From Endocalyx cinctus (Eukaryota > Ascomycota > Sordariomycetes > Amphisphaeriales > Apiosporaceae): DNA of 64,000 bases. The notes beneath the pieces are model-generated. The model was not told the origin of the DNA and made no database searches. It worked only from the letters and a program-made list of their open reading frames with translations. The stretch covers positions 673,394 through 737,393 of the forward strand of contig BCKC01000007.1 of NCBI GenBank assembly GCA_001600455.1, written 5' to 3'. The translations under genes and the position numbers were made by a program. The first letter of the stretch is position 1. Every line of letters starts with the position of its first letter. Of the stretch, positions 23,368-35,857 are shown piece after piece.

Positions 23368-24277
23368 GATCAATTAACTCTTAGGGAGAAATGTGAATAT
23401 GATATGTCTGATTATAGCCCTTGCGCCAGTGAAGATGAGTTGAGGTAATGGATACTATGATAATGATTTAGTTAGATCGATCAGTGCGTAAGAAGAGAGG
23501 GCATTCATAAAATTCCACCCTCTCTCTATCCTTCTTTCTCTTGTTATATACTTCCAGATTATGAGTATATCCGCGGTGGTGTGACAAACACATAGATCTG
23601 GTATAGTAAAAATAGGAAGAAAGTGTAGTTGGTTGGCATGTCTTCTTCGGAAAGTAAATAGAAAGAGAAGAAAAGGAAAAAGAAGTGAATTATTTCCAAG
23701 TTCTCTTTTAACCTACCATATGGCAGTATGAAGAATTTTGTACAGCTTTCTTGTTTGTTACTATCTTGTCTTGAGGGAATATTATAAACAATTTCATTCA
23801 CATGGATATATAACAGCCCTGGAGGTACCAAAGAGAGTAATTGTCACGAGATGCTCAAGTCTAATGGCAATTGCCTCCAGCTACAATATTGTACCTCAGC
23901 CTGTGCCTGCCTCGGCCATCTTGCTTGCCTAAATATCAATATGGGCCAGGCGATATAAAAGTAGAAGGGAAAAAAAAAATTGGAGGGAATGTATTAATTT
24001 ATATGAAGTTTCTATTAAAAGACAAAAAAAAAAGTTATGTATATAGCGAAAGAATAAAAAAATAAAATAAAAATAAAACCAAATAGAGAATTGAAGATTA
24101 AAAAAAAAAAAAAAAAGGAAGATATAAGGGTGGTAGTAGTGTATCCCTAGGTACTTAGCTGCCTCCAGGGCTAGGTATATATTTATGTAGATATGTAGAT
24201 ATGTACTAAGTAGATAAGTAAAGCAGTGAATGATTCATTGTTCAAACTTGGAAATTCGAAATTCAATGGTATTGCTC

Positions 24278-24312
24278 CACGTGGTATAACGGTCTTTTTT
24301 ATTTCGCACGTG
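24278..24312. promoter_or_regulatory. Pair of CACGTG E-boxes
   Basis: Two exact CACGTG palindromes occur 29 bp apart (24278-24283 and 24307-24312), in the divergent region about 0.9 kb from the MIZ gene start and 1.5 kb from the Boi start. CACGTG is bound by bHLH factors in fungi, including Cbf1 and Pho4 types. Function here is inference, and chance occurrence of two copies is possible. Confidence 0.25.
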
Positions 24313-25495
24313 GGAATGGTTATAAGGTAGCAGTACTAAATGGATTCATATCTACGGGTATCAATAATCATTCCAATTCAAATGAGTAAATCATTCCGAG
24401 GGTAAGTCAACTTATTCATGTCAGGAATTCGATGCTTTGTTTACTTAGTCGTTTAACCTAACTACTAACCCTGGAACTTATGTCGGGTACGAGTACTCCG
24501 TATTGTAAGTACACTAAGTATACTTTTAGTACTCCATATACTACTAATTACTACCTAAAGCTAGGCTGCTAGGTACTTAAGTGCCTACTAATTAGATCCT
24601 TAATAGCCGAGTTAAGCAAGTAAAAGTCCCGCTAGGCCTTGAAAGTAGAGTACGGTAAAGATAGGAATCCTAGATTCCTTTATATTGCTTCACAGCTTAC
24701 TCAAGTAGTTTAGTGGTTTAAATAGTTCCGTACTCACTGGAGAGAGTGGGTAAACCCAGTCAGCTTCAGCATACTATAGCAAATCTTTACCTGTGATATT
24801 TACCACGTATCTACTAAATAGTTCTTTAATAGAGGTTATAGACCCCCCCAAGGTAGTACATATATGCACTATGCCCACTATCTACTACCTACTATCATCC
24901 GCACATTCAACACTCAACTTTAGAGGTTGAGTTTTGACTATTCTCAACTTTTTAATTCTTTCTTATTTTTTATATATACGTTTTTTTTATTCTTTTTTTC
25001 TTCTTCTTTTTCTTTTTATATGTCTTCTGCCGTTGCCTGAGTTGATAGGCTGGCTCTAGACATATAGAAAGATATTTGAATGTCGGTTTCGGTATTCTAT
25101 TAAATACCTGTATTTAATGCTTTTCTATCACTTGTATATTTATTTATCTTCAAAAGAAATAAAAAAACAGAGATAACGTTTCTTCTCTTTTCTTTTTATA
25201 TCGATCGTGAAAAGGAGGAGGGAGAAGCTAGGATCTAGTTTACCTCTACTTACTATATAAGACATCAACCTCGACATCAGCATTCATCTCGACTTTGATT
25301 TTTCGGACTTGAACCGACGTAGAACACCACGATATCCACGATATAAGAAGTTCCAGCCACCGTCACCCACAACCACCACCCACACCACCCACTATCCGCG
25401 ATACACAACCCATAACGCACAACATACGAAACCAAATTACGCCATTACACATATTACACTACATTTACATAAAGTATATACATACGAATTTATAG

Positions 25496-25609
25496 ATGTA
25501 TATAAAAGTCTTAAGTTTACCAAAATTCAAGGTCCTGGCCGTCACTGCTGCAAAGTCGATGCATCCCGTCCGTCGCCTGAAACATCGATCGAATCACATC
25601 CGGGCATAG
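25496..25609 (+). other. Upstream ORF in the Boi leader, 37 codons
   Basis: An ATG at 25496 opens a 37-residue frame that ends in TAG at 25607-25609, about 190 nt before the Boi start. The predicted peptide is basic. It would be translated first if transcription starts upstream of it, which the sequence alone does not show. Confidence 0.3.
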
Positions 25610-25730
25610 GCAATACTCCGCCATCTTTCGACCCGCCCGTCCATCCATTCCCGTTATTACCATATTTTTTCTCTCTCTCGCTTCATCTGAGCCCAATTTG
25701 TACTTTTTGCGAAAAACCCCCCCTTTTTCA

Positions 25731-25781
25731 ATGCCGTTCTCCTCATCCAAACTACAAGTTCACTCTTTCTTTACTGAATAG
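25731..25781 (+). other. Upstream ORF in the Boi leader, 16 codons
   Basis: An ATG at 25731 opens a 16-residue frame ending in TAG at 25779-25781, only 14 nt before the main ATG at 25796. The short spacing would make reinitiation at the main start inefficient unless the first ATG is bypassed. Effect on expression is inference. Confidence 0.35.
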
Positions 25782-25795
25782 TTAAACATATCATT

Positions 25796-28700
25796 ATGGC
25801 CTCGAGGGGGCCGTCGGATGCGCCTAGGCCTGAAGTAGGCGACATATTACTTGTCATTCGTAAGTTCTCCCCCTCTAATTTTAATTGTATCTCCCATGTT
25901 TTCTCGTAACCCGATTATGCTAGTAATTATAAGTCTGTACATTGATTTCTCGTTACTACTTCAAATATCGTACAATTATTATGCTGCACTTATTTGTTTT
26001 TGTTTTTGTATCGATTGGTTCTTCGTAAGATTCGGTCTTTGGTTAACTTGTATCACCTAATAGACGATTTTCAGGCCAGGAGTTCTGATGAATTGAGCCT
26101 GGCAAAAGGCGATCGTGTCGAATTAATCGAACGAGATGACGAATTTGGCGACGGATGGTTTCTAGGTCGTCATATGAGCAATGGGAACAGCGGCCTATTT
26201 CCAGAAGGTAATGAATATATAACGCCGGCATTAGATGTGCGATGAACGGATTTCAGACCGGCTAATCATATTATGCGCGCGCAGTCTACACACGTCCAGC
26301 ACCGAAAGGAGCCCCTCTGATCACACCGACCGTGTCGAAACCAACACCCAGTCCTAATCCACCAGCTACTAATGGAACAACCTCCAGTGAACCCCTCACA
26401 ACCGCCTCTACCCAAGAACAACCGTCTCCTCCGCCGACTATCTCCACCGTTTCCTCGTCTCATAACGACTCGGAACCTATAACGCTACCCTTGAATTCGA
26501 CCAAGCCAGAAAACAGCACAGCTCCTATCGCAACCGCGCCATTAGCGAGTAAAAGTTTCGCGTACGGTGGCCCACAAGATGCCTTGAATCGCCTGAACGC
26601 CCAGGCCCCCGAAAACCCTGTTCTTCACGAGACTCTTACGGTCATCGATGAGCATATTACGGATCTTCACTCAACTCCGCGTAATGGTTCGTTGCATGCT
26701 GGTGGGGACTCGGGGAGCGAGTACAGTTCTCAGATGCCCGACCGACTATCGTACATTCAGGGTGAAGAGACTGATGAAGAAGAAGAGAGCCCGCACACTC
26801 GCGAGGAAGTGGAAGCTTGGAATGCGGATGAAGTCGCAGAATATCTGTTTACCGTAGGCGTGGAGAAGAAGCATTGTGAAGTTTTCCGTGACCAGGAAAT
26901 TGCGGGTGAAGTTCTCTTAGGCATGGACCAATCCTCGCTTTTCCTCAAAGCTTTTGACCTTGGTTCCGTGGGGCGACGCCTAAAAACATGGCAAAAGATA
27001 AAAGCAATACAAGATGAAGTGAATGGATTAGGCACGGCAACGAGGCGAAATACCCAGACTTACGGAGGCAGTGATGCAGGATCAGAAGGTTCTCGAGTTA
27101 CTGGGGGGAGAATGCGAAGTAGGACAAACACCCTGACCAACTCGCAAAAACTTCCATCACTAGAAGATCGACCTGGGTCGGTGCATACAAGACGCTCCTC
27201 TCAAACGCCGAAAATGGACCCCATGTCACCCACTATGCCCGCCTCACCGTCAATAGTTTTGCCAGATGGTTCGACCAAAGGGTCGCACTTTAAAAGACCT
27301 TCGGCGGCTTCCATCCGAGACCTACACCACTCTCGACGTCATTCATCTTCTACCGATTTCCGCATCCCTGGTACGCCTCCTGCAAACGCTGGCAACCCCA
27401 AACTACTCTCATCTGGCACATTTCCCCAAACTCAAAACCAGACGTCGCACAAGAAACAGCCGTCGTTTGACCGAAACTGGACTATGGGCGGTGCCGCTCC
27501 TACCCCGCAACTTCAAAGACCACTCTCGTCTACTGGCCTGCAAGATATTTTGAACACCTCTGGTATGGATTCCGTACAAGATGCGCTCGATATCGAGCGT
27601 GGCTATTTCTCGGGCACGGAAGTCGACGGTCGAAAGCGCAACGTGCTTAAGAAGCGCGATAGCACTGCTTCTCACTCTCAACATTCACATAAATCCAGCT
27701 ATACGGAGCAGCAACGCGTTAGGAGCGCCACGGCATTGTCTAGACGCTCCCGTTTTGGCAGCATCGATTCGACCAACCGAGATGCTGTAACTAATGCTGC
27801 CCAGATGTATTACGGCATGAGTGGCGATCACCGTCGGACTACATCCACTAACACTACCGAGTCCTATCGGCCCCCGCCTCCTGCAAAAGACGGTCCTTCT
27901 CCGACAGTCACGAAACTCGACGATAATGGGCGCCCTTCACCCGTTGCCTCGTTCAATCGACAGGGCGTGCATGGTGACTGGTTCTCGAGTGCGGGTAGCA
28001 AGATGACTGGGCTTGGCGGTCTAAGAGCTATTTCCGATGCCGTCGTCGGCGATCGTTCCAAGTTTGGCTTGTCAAGCGATAAAGATTCCCCGTTACACTC
28101 ACCTGCTAGGACCGGCTCCAGCACTCCATCTGCAGGCCCAAGCTTCGAGCTGGACTCCCCCGACGTGGCCAAGAGTCCCTACTCGAGTAGCACGACGGGA
28201 AGTCGAAAGAGTGCAAAGAAGACGAAGCAAGAGACGAGCGCCTACCAGCGTGGTCTGCAGAAAGTAGGCCCCAGGGAGGCGATCAAAGATGCTGACTACA
28301 GCGGCTGGATGAAGAAGAAGAATTCTCACCTGATGACAACGTGGAAACCGCGTCTGTTCGTTCTGAAAGGGCGCCGGCTCTCGTATTACTATTCGGAAGA
28401 CGACACGGAAGAGAAAGGACTAATAGATATCTCATTTCATCGGGTACTTCCTGCCGATAATGAGCGTCTCACCGGCCTTCATGCGACGTTGACCGGTGCT
28501 AGTAATACACCCATCACGCCGGCCGACAGTAACCTTCTGACCCTAGCAGATAACGAAGGGTCGGTGGATTTGGGGGCAAAGGGCACGGATTCCATGTTTA
28601 TCTTCAAACTTCAGCCACCCCGAGCGGGTCTGTCTAAGGCTGTTAATTTCACCAAACCCATGGTACATTACTTCGCCGTACCCAACTTACAACAGGGACG

Positions 28701-29055
28701 AGCGTGGATGGCGGCACTGATGAAAGCAACGATTGATCGTGATGACAGTCAACCGATGACATCAACATACCAACAAAAGACCATATCGCTAACAAAGGCT
28801 CGGGCGATGCGCCACCGACCACCTGCGTTAATGAACCTTGATGAGAGGTTAGAGGAAGGAGGTCGAGCGGACGATGACAAGAAAAATGGACTGGGTATTA
28901 TCTCCTTTGGCGAGGTCGATAGTGCTGTCTCTGGCCTGGAGAAGCCTGGTACACAGAAAGTCGAAAGCGCGACGGTTAAGAAAACGAAGTTTGACAACGG
29001 TGACCAGAACGACGGTGGTAAATTTCCGGTCGTAAATACCCCCCAGAGTGCTTAG
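25796..29055 (+). CDS. Boi-type polarity protein (SH3-SAM-PH)
   Basis: Three exons, 25796-25859, 26064-26207 and 26285-29055, encode 992 residues. Intron 1 (204 nt) has a GTAAGT donor, and its CACCTAATAG end splits the His codon of VIHDF. Intron 2 (77 nt) has a GTAATG donor, a GCTAATC branch and a CGCGCAG acceptor. The product has an N-terminal SH3 domain (about 16-75; DELSLAKGDRVELIERDDEF), a SAM domain (about 245-312; WNADEVAEYLF), a long Ser/Thr/Pro-rich linker, and a C-terminal PH domain (about 738-886; YSGWMKKKNSHLMTTWKPRL) with a loop insertion. This order matches yeast Boi1/Boi2, which bind Cdc42 and phosphoinositides at growth sites and assist exocytosis; the same role at hyphal tips is expected. 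Converges on Vac7. Confidence 0.94.
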
Positions 29056-31236
29056 ATTGCGTCTTTGTGATGGAGCCATTAAGCGTATGGTGATATCCAT
29101 TCAGACAACCTTTCTGCAGCCATTTTTGAGAAGGTAGTATTGTCGAGAAAAGAAAAAGAAAAATGAATGAGAAAAAAAGAAAGAGAGAGATCTCTATCAA
29201 TACTACAGCCACCGGTTACCGGCCTTATGTAATTTCTATATGACTACTTATTATTGCGAACTACTAACTTCTACAATTTTCTTTTCCTTGTGTCTTATTT
29301 ATTATATACAAACATACCCCCGAAACGAAGCGAGGAAGGTCTCATGAAAGAAGTGAAAATGGGTGTTTCAAGGCTGTTGTGTACTCGGCATCGTCAATTC
29401 AATAATGAAGAGAAATGAAGGAGGGGACGGGGAAGAAAGAAGTGGAAGGGAATAGGTCTACTTCTTTGTTTTTTTTTTTGTTTTTTTTTTGTTCTGTTCC
29501 CCGACGTCTTTTTTCCCGCCCCCCTTAAATTTCTAGAGGAAGAGATAGGGCAAAGGGAGAGGAGTTAATGTATTCGACCGAGAAGGCAAATGATTGATCA
29601 CTTTAACTGATTATTATAAGATACGATAAAAATTAATACTCCCTTTTTTTTTTTTTTTTTTGCATTCTAGTCCAAAAATAAAAGCATGTCATATTTTATA
29701 TTTCTTGAAATTGAATCTTATTTAATGTTACCTACCTTGTATAATCAGTAGAGCAAAGTTGGATTAGTGATCTCTGTCTCCAGACCTGTCGTCGACGAAG
29801 AATTGAAAAGAAGGCGTCTCTGAGAGCAGCATATTAGATTCACATCGTGTGCAGAAAGAAATAACAAGTAGAGTATATGATACGCTTAATAGGCTTATTA
29901 TGATTATTTATTCATTTGGGTTTCTTCTTTTTTTTTTTTTATTATCATATTTTGTAATTCCCATCCCTTACACTCAACATTCTCACTACCATATCCGTCT
30001 GCTTTCATTTGCTATTACAAGTAAGTACGAATAACAATCGTCAGAGATCAGTTTCCGACTGTCCTCTTTTTTTTTCTTTGTCTGTCATCGTTCCCTTTTC
30101 CTTCAAATATTCTTCTTTGCAACCTGGGGTATCTTATCCTTCCCTCGGTGGTAAGTTATATAAATAAAAAAGGGGGGAAAGAAACATCTTCTCTTTTCAT
30201 GGGTCAAGTCTTAACCCCCCTCTTCTTCTCTCCGAATTATCCGTATATCCATTCTCCGAAGCCCAGCAAGACAGGGTATAAATTGCCAGAGGGGCAGATA
30301 TCTGTAAGTGACAAAGGTAAAAAAAAAAAAAAGTTGGCTGATTAGTAGAGGTAAGCTGTGTTGCCCTCCTTTGCTTTTCTCTAGGAAAAGAAACAGTAAG
30401 ATAAGAAAAAAAAAGAAGAAAAAACAAAGATGCTTCAATAAATAAAGTTGGAACGACTTGAATTGTGGCTATTGCCCTGATATTTTATTCCAGCACTGTA
30501 AAGGGAGGCTTGGGGAGATTTTAAACCTGCTCCATGCCATCCTTTACCCGTTATGTCTTTTCGTTCCTGTATGTAAGTTGCCCGGTTTGCCCATTTCCCC
30601 ATCCATCATCATGTCGCGTAACCCTTGTAATGATATATTGGACCGTATCTTGACTGGAGGAAAAGAAGAGAGAAAAAAATAAAAAGGGAGAGAAGCAGTG
30701 AGGGAAGACTGTCTTGGATGCACATCCCGTCTGGCTGTAACCACTCGTTTGCAAAGGTTGAACAATGATTAATGGGGTAAATAGAAAAGAAGTGCGTCTT
30801 CTTTCACCATTCCGTTGACTGGGCTTCCGCTCGTACATAGATCCCTGAAAAAGACGAAATATGAAATAAACCAGCAGATACGGCTAAAAATTGCAAATAA
30901 ATAAATATGATCCCGTGAGGTTGAACGATCTGTTTGTAATCCCGATATAAAGTTTTCCATCCCTTCCTCGCCATGCCAACCCGGAAAAAAAAATAAAAAA
31001 TAAAAATAAAAAGCAAGGCACCCTGCCGAAATGCGGCACAAGTGGTGAATCCAACGCCGTAAAGTGCTCCTGTGTGTCATGTCATGTCATATATATATGC
31101 CTAAAAACTCATGCTCGCTTTCGATCTCGATATACAGAAGAATCATTTTCATAACAGAAGCACAAATGGAAGGGGTTGTTTGGACTAGTTCGCCCGATGT
31201 GTGAGTGAAGGAAGGGGGAAATAAAAGTGTAAGTCG
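29056..31236. other. Convergent intergenic region, homopolymer-rich
   Basis: This lies between the stop codons of Boi and Vac7. Many T and A tracts are present (for example 29469-29490, 29644-29660, 29928-29940). Open frames at 30148-31080 overlap on both strands and derive from simple sequence. No gene or RNA is recognised. Confidence 0.5.
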
Positions 31237-34056
31237 CTAATAAATCTCGACTTCAGTACGGTTGGGCTGAAGAACAGGATCGTTAGCCGAATTGGGCTTG
31301 ACCGTCGTCTTGCCCGATATGGCCACACTCCTGACTCGCTGACTGAGCGGTAGGGAATATTTCAAGATACCCTTGAGAATTAGGGTAAACTCGTCAGATA
31401 GTATATGTTCCCAGCGTTCAGAACCCCCATCCGTACCGTTTCCTGGACGAGCTAGGCGAAGCTCGCCAGTTGAAGTAGAAATACCCGACTGAAAGAAAGA
31501 GCCTTCGTAAGTCAGAGGGCTATCAAACGTGAGGACGCTACCGAGTCGCATGTTAGGTGATGCGTCGTTAGGCGGAGCGTCGCCAAAATCGGGTTGATCA
31601 CCCGAATGTTGGCCTAGGATTCCCATATCGTCGTCTGGTCCGTTAGGATGTCGCCACCAGTCGGAATCTGTCCCGGCGTGCGGAGACTTAGCAAAGACCT
31701 CGAGATCTGCCGAGTCAATCATGACAACGACGACGTTTGGATTGTGAGCCTTGACGGTAATGTCCATCATAAGCTCTTGTTCGCTAGCGAGAACATTACC
31801 AATCTTGATCAGTTCAATATCCGTCAGAGGTTGCGAGGTTGCAAACATGAAGCCGATGGCACCAGTTATAACCAGCATCAACATGACGGTGAGAACGAGA
31901 CAACTGGCGAATCGATTGAGGAACGAGGGCGTCTGGTGATAAGTTTGCGCTTCGAGGTTTCTCGGGAAAGGCTGGCGCCGGTTCCTTGATGTCCTACCTG
32001 ATCTCGCCGTACCACTAGAGATGAGGGGTGTTCTCTCGTGGGGCGTTCGCTCATCATCGGCAACGGCAGTCGTATCGTCCATGTCGTAACTTCCAGGAAG
32101 AGCGGACTGACGCTTACCGTTCGCCGCCCATACCCTAGTAGCAAACCGAGGGCTCGGAGGATTAGAGGGCTGTCTAGAATTATTACCAGAGAACTTGGAT
32201 CTGGCGGAATTAGAGAAAAGAGATTCGTGATCGAATAGTGAAAGATGATTGTTGCTGTTAGTCCGGCCCCAGCGGTTCGGGTGGTGGTGGTGTCGACCGG
32301 TTCCGCGGGCCGAGCCAGCATTACTCCGGCCCGTACCCCTACCATCATCATCTCCATGAAGACTGTCGTTACCGTTACTATTGTAAGAGCTCACAAACTT
32401 CATGTTCTTCTTCATGGGAACGCTCGAAATTCCGCTCTCGAGCACGCCGTGGATGGAACGCATGCCGTTACGATCCATCTGACTCGCCATCGACGTGGCG
32501 CTCGGGGTACGCGAATGGTAGCGACGAGGGCGGTCCGCTGCGTCGGGAGGATTCGAATCATAGACGAAAGTCTCATCCGAGTCGGAAGAATCGGCCTCCT
32601 CCACGGCGCTGGCCACTTTGGCCTCGAATACATCTGCTTTTGAGGAAGCTGGACGTGAACCTCTTGTTAGTAAGTTTGCTACATGTGCAGTTATGCTGGA
32701 CGCTCGCGATGCCGACGGCTTCGTCGGATTACGGAGATTAGGCATAGCCTTTTTACTATACGATCCTTGACCGCGTAGTTTGGTTGGAGAATGGCAAAGC
32801 GCGGAAGAAAAAGACGCTGTCGAACAACTATGTCGAACCATGCCAGGTCGCAAAAGGGTAGGTTTCTCACCAGTACCAGTATTTCCAGAGGTTGGTTTTC
32901 TCGAATGTCTTTTCTTCTCCTTCCTTGGTTTTATAGTTTCGGAGCTTGGTCTGGTTCGCAGACTTCCGTTGACTCCCTGTCCCCCTTGGTTGGGTGCTAA
33001 TGACACCTGGGGGATACTCTTAACTTCTTCGGTTTCTACCGTCATGTGATTCCGTGACGAGCTCTCGCCCGATGTTTGGCCCCGGTTGCCGAATCGAAGA
33101 GCGGTGCTGGACTGTCTACTGTGAAGATGCGCCGGGGCAGTAGAACTAGGTCTTCGAGGTCGTGCTTTAACACTTCCACTCTCGCTGCCGCTCTCGCTAT
33201 TTGTCGCGTTCTGGCTGGATTTAGCCGATTTATTCGGCATCGCGCCGTCCGAGTTGGTAGCTTGCGACGAATGAACATCGTTCTGAGAAGGGCAGGCGTC
33301 GGCCAGCTTCTCGATAGAAGAGTCAAGGCCAGGTCGGGGAGTATTCGGCTGACTGACCTCCTGAACGGTCTCTAGGGTCGAAGTCGAGCCGTTGTTTGGA
33401 AGGCGAATGGGAGTCCTCATACCAGGCGATAGAGGGTTGTCGTCGGCTTCTACGTCGGAAACAGGCTGAGCGAAAGGAGGTTCGACGTGGGGAGACGGGG
33501 TGGCGCGTTGTACATTGATAACAGGTGGTTCCGGGTCGTTGCGTCTCAAGACAGGTCCGGTGGCGGGTCGATTTAAGTGAGGTGGAGGGGATTTCAGACG
33601 CGGAGAGACCGGCCAGCGGTGAGTGTCTTTCGAGGCTTCGGACAGAACAGAGGGTTTTTGTGGAACGGGTGCTCGGAGAATAGGTTCTGTATTCGAAGGT
33701 GGAGGTAGAGTGGGCGTAGAAGCGGCAGATAATTGTTGTCGCGAAATAGGTGAGGAAGTACGAGGAGTATGTAAATTTGACTTGGGTCTAGGAGGACTCG
33801 GTTCTTTGAAACTATTCTTACGCGACGTAGTCGAGTTGACAGACGCACGACTTGTCCTACCGGTCATGGTTTTAGCTGAAGGCCTGGCAGGCGAAGGCTC
33901 TCTGGATTGGACGGGTGATGCGGTTAAGGAAGTGCTAGCCGAAGTCCATCTAGAAGGTTGAGTATCGACGTTGGCGCTGGATGTTGCGGAAGTATCATTA
34001 TCGATGGAATTTAGACTGTCGATACTTGCATCCAGGGCGAAAGTATTACTCGCCAT
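31237..34056 (-). CDS. VAC7: Vac7-type vacuolar segregation protein
   Basis: A single exon of 939 residues starting at the ATG at 34056. The first 700 residues are disordered and rich in Ser, Pro, Thr and Asn, with patches such as HERTPLISS just before the membrane. One transmembrane helix lies at about 716-740 (FASCLVLTVMLMLVITGAIG). The final 200 residues form the conserved lumenal Vac7 domain, beginning PLTDIELIKIGNVLASEQEL and including VKAHNPNVVVVMID. Yeast Vac7 sits in the vacuole membrane and activates the Fab1 kinase that makes PI(3,5)P2, controlling vacuole size and stress response. The single-helix type II layout and domain order agree with the family. No intron is needed. Confidence 0.93.
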   Translation of the reverse strand: MASNTFALDASIDSLNSIDNDTSATSSANVDTQPSRWTSASTSLTASPVQSREPSPARPSAKTMTGRTSRASVNSTTSRKNSFKEPSPPRPKSNLHTPRTSSPISRQQLSAASTPTLPPPSNTEPILRAPVPQKPSVLSEASKDTHRWPVSPRLKSPPPHLNRPATGPVLRRNDPEPPVINVQRATPSPHVEPPFAQPVSDVEADDNPLSPGMRTPIRLPNNGSTSTLETVQEVSQPNTPRPGLDSSIEKLADACPSQNDVHSSQATNSDGAMPNKSAKSSQNATNSESGSESGSVKARPRRPSSTAPAHLHSRQSSTALRFGNRGQTSGESSSRNHMTVETEEVKSIPQVSLAPNQGGQGVNGSLRTRPSSETIKPRKEKKRHSRKPTSGNTGTGEKPTLLRPGMVRHSCSTASFSSALCHSPTKLRGQGSYSKKAMPNLRNPTKPSASRASSITAHVANLLTRGSRPASSKADVFEAKVASAVEEADSSDSDETFVYDSNPPDAADRPRRYHSRTPSATSMASQMDRNGMRSIHGVLESGISSVPMKKNMKFVSSYNSNGNDSLHGDDDGRGTGRSNAGSARGTGRHHHHPNRWGRTNSNNHLSLFDHESLFSNSARSKFSGNNSRQPSNPPSPRFATRVWAANGKRQSALPGSYDMDDTTAVADDERTPHERTPLISSGTARSGRTSRNRRQPFPRNLEAQTYHQTPSFLNRFASCLVLTVMLMLVITGAIGFMFATSQPLTDIELIKIGNVLASEQELMMDITVKAHNPNVVVVMIDSADLEVFAKSPHAGTDSDWWRHPNGPDDDMGILGQHSGDQPDFGDAPPNDASPNMRLGSVLTFDSPLTYEGSFFQSGISTSTGELRLARPGNGTDGGSERWEHILSDEFTLILKGILKYSLPLSQRVRSVAISGKTTVKPNSANDPVLQPNRTEVEIY

Positions 34057-35569
34057 GATGCCAGTATTATTTATTTAATTTTGATTTTGGTTGGTCTGGT
34101 TGGTTGGTTTTAGTGTTATGAGGAATAGATGATAGGAATTAAACCACTTCTTCGGTTTAGATCGACTGCTGGTGGTCCTTAACTCGGAAAAATAATTGTT
34201 GTCTCGTCAAGGTTGGTCATGATGATGTGGCATAGAATTGTAAGGGTAATAAGCATGCAGGTAACATTGAACCACAGATTCTTATGCTTTTTTTTTTCCT
34301 CTTCCTCTTTATTTTATTTTTTTTTTTTTTTGCTTTTCGCCTTATTTAAGATTTAGTGTAGGATTTACTTGCTTCAACGAATGATGAATTTGGTTCCTCG
34401 AATAAATATTAAATTGGCGATTGGTAATATGGTGAAAAGGTCAGAAGATTGAATAGAAGAAGAAAAAGTGAATAGGAAAGTGAAAGATAAAAAAAGAAAA
34501 AAAAACAAGAAGAATGAGAAAAAGTAGAATTATCACGATACGAGATTGGTTTAGTGATGATTGATTTGATGTCGTAGTGTAGCGTGATTATTTAGGTATG
34601 TCCATCGTAGTAGTACCTATACAATAGAAAAATTAAAAAAAGAATTTAAAAAAAAAAAAATAACAATAATAAATCATAATAAGATGATGAACTGGAACAA
34701 GGGAAATGTGGATAAATCATGATGTGTTGTATTGTTAGAAATACTGACACTTACACTTACTTTGTACAAGTACACCATTCACTAAACCACACCGGAATAG
34801 CAGGATATTTTTACTGTGCTTTCAAGTTTTTAATGCACCTCTGTTAGGGCATGCTTAGGGGAATATATAATTGTTTGCTTTGTTTTGTACCGTTTACTTT
34901 CGGCTGTTAAAGAACAGAGTATTTCATACGTGTTTATTCACCTATTAGATACCTATTAGATACTTACCGAGTAGTAATATTACTAGTGAAATACCTTCGC
35001 ATTTTTCAAGACGGGATTCCTTGAAGACTTTTAGCCACTTCCAAGCTCCCGAATCAAATTTCCAGGTAACAGCATCCCCTTGTGTTTGGTACGCTAATTC
35101 AATGTTCCTTGCCTAAACTATACCTAGGCGGTATATTTACTAGGTGCTAAAAGTACTAACCTACTAATTTAGAGTAATGCTACGTAGACCGCTACTTATT
35201 TCATAACATGAGACACTTATAGAGTACTTTGTTCTCGTGGTGACCTTGCTCAAAGAATACTCAAGTTTCAAAGTAGATTTCATGTATCTTGTTATTGACC
35301 GCAAGTCTACATGTTTATTTATAAGCGGACACTTTACTCCTGCACTAGTATAGTAGTAGCATGGATATCTGTACGCCTAGGTACATAGGTACAAAACATG
35401 CCTATTGGGTACATAGTAAAGATCACTAATGTAATATATTGTACAAGTACTCCCTTACTAGGTATACACATTACCTATGTCCACTTCCCTAGATCCCCGA
35501 GAGAGGAAAAAGAAGCCCGTTTGTTCCATCGTGAGCTTCTCTAAGCTTCTCTCACATTTCGCATAATTA

Positions 35570-35857
35570 CTTAAGTACTTAAGTACTTAAGTACACTACT
35601 TAGGCACATACACACACAAACACACCCACGTACCTAGATATATAATACTTAATATTTATATACGTGTACACTACCTAGGTATGTACAGGTAGGTACCTAG
35701 GTATGTCCTCTAGGTAAGTTATATAGTGTGGTTAGTAGATACTTTAGTATACACTACTTAGTTTACGTACCTAGGCTAGATAAGTATGCTGTGTCTTTTG
35801 GGTAGTGTGTAAGACACCTTATTATTTATATATATATATATATATTATATATATATA
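35570..35857. repeat. Simple and palindromic repeat cluster
   Basis: Contains three head-to-tail TACTTAAG-type units at 35570-35594, CA-rich sequence, several TAGGTACCTAGGTA units (35670-35705), and an AT dinucleotide tract at 35826-35857. All are self-complementary or nearly so and could extrude or misalign. No ends or target-site duplication suggest a transposon. Confidence 0.7.

Larger units (their letters stand above)
23368..25795. other. Divergent intergenic region between MIZ and Boi genes
   Basis: This 2.4-kb region is upstream of both flanking genes. It is AT-rich, with A-tracts near 23970-24115, palindromic TAGGTACT units near 24145-24180 and 24565, two CACGTG boxes (24278-24283 and 24307-24312) and a long ACC/CAC-rich leader (25370-25430) before the Boi start. 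Two short upstream reading frames lie in that leader and are listed separately. Confidence 0.5.

Noticed and set aside
25309..25785. 158-codon open frame before the Boi gene
   Set aside because: It begins at TTG, not ATG, reads as Thr/His/Pro simple sequence and stops 10 nt before the real start; it is leader sequence.
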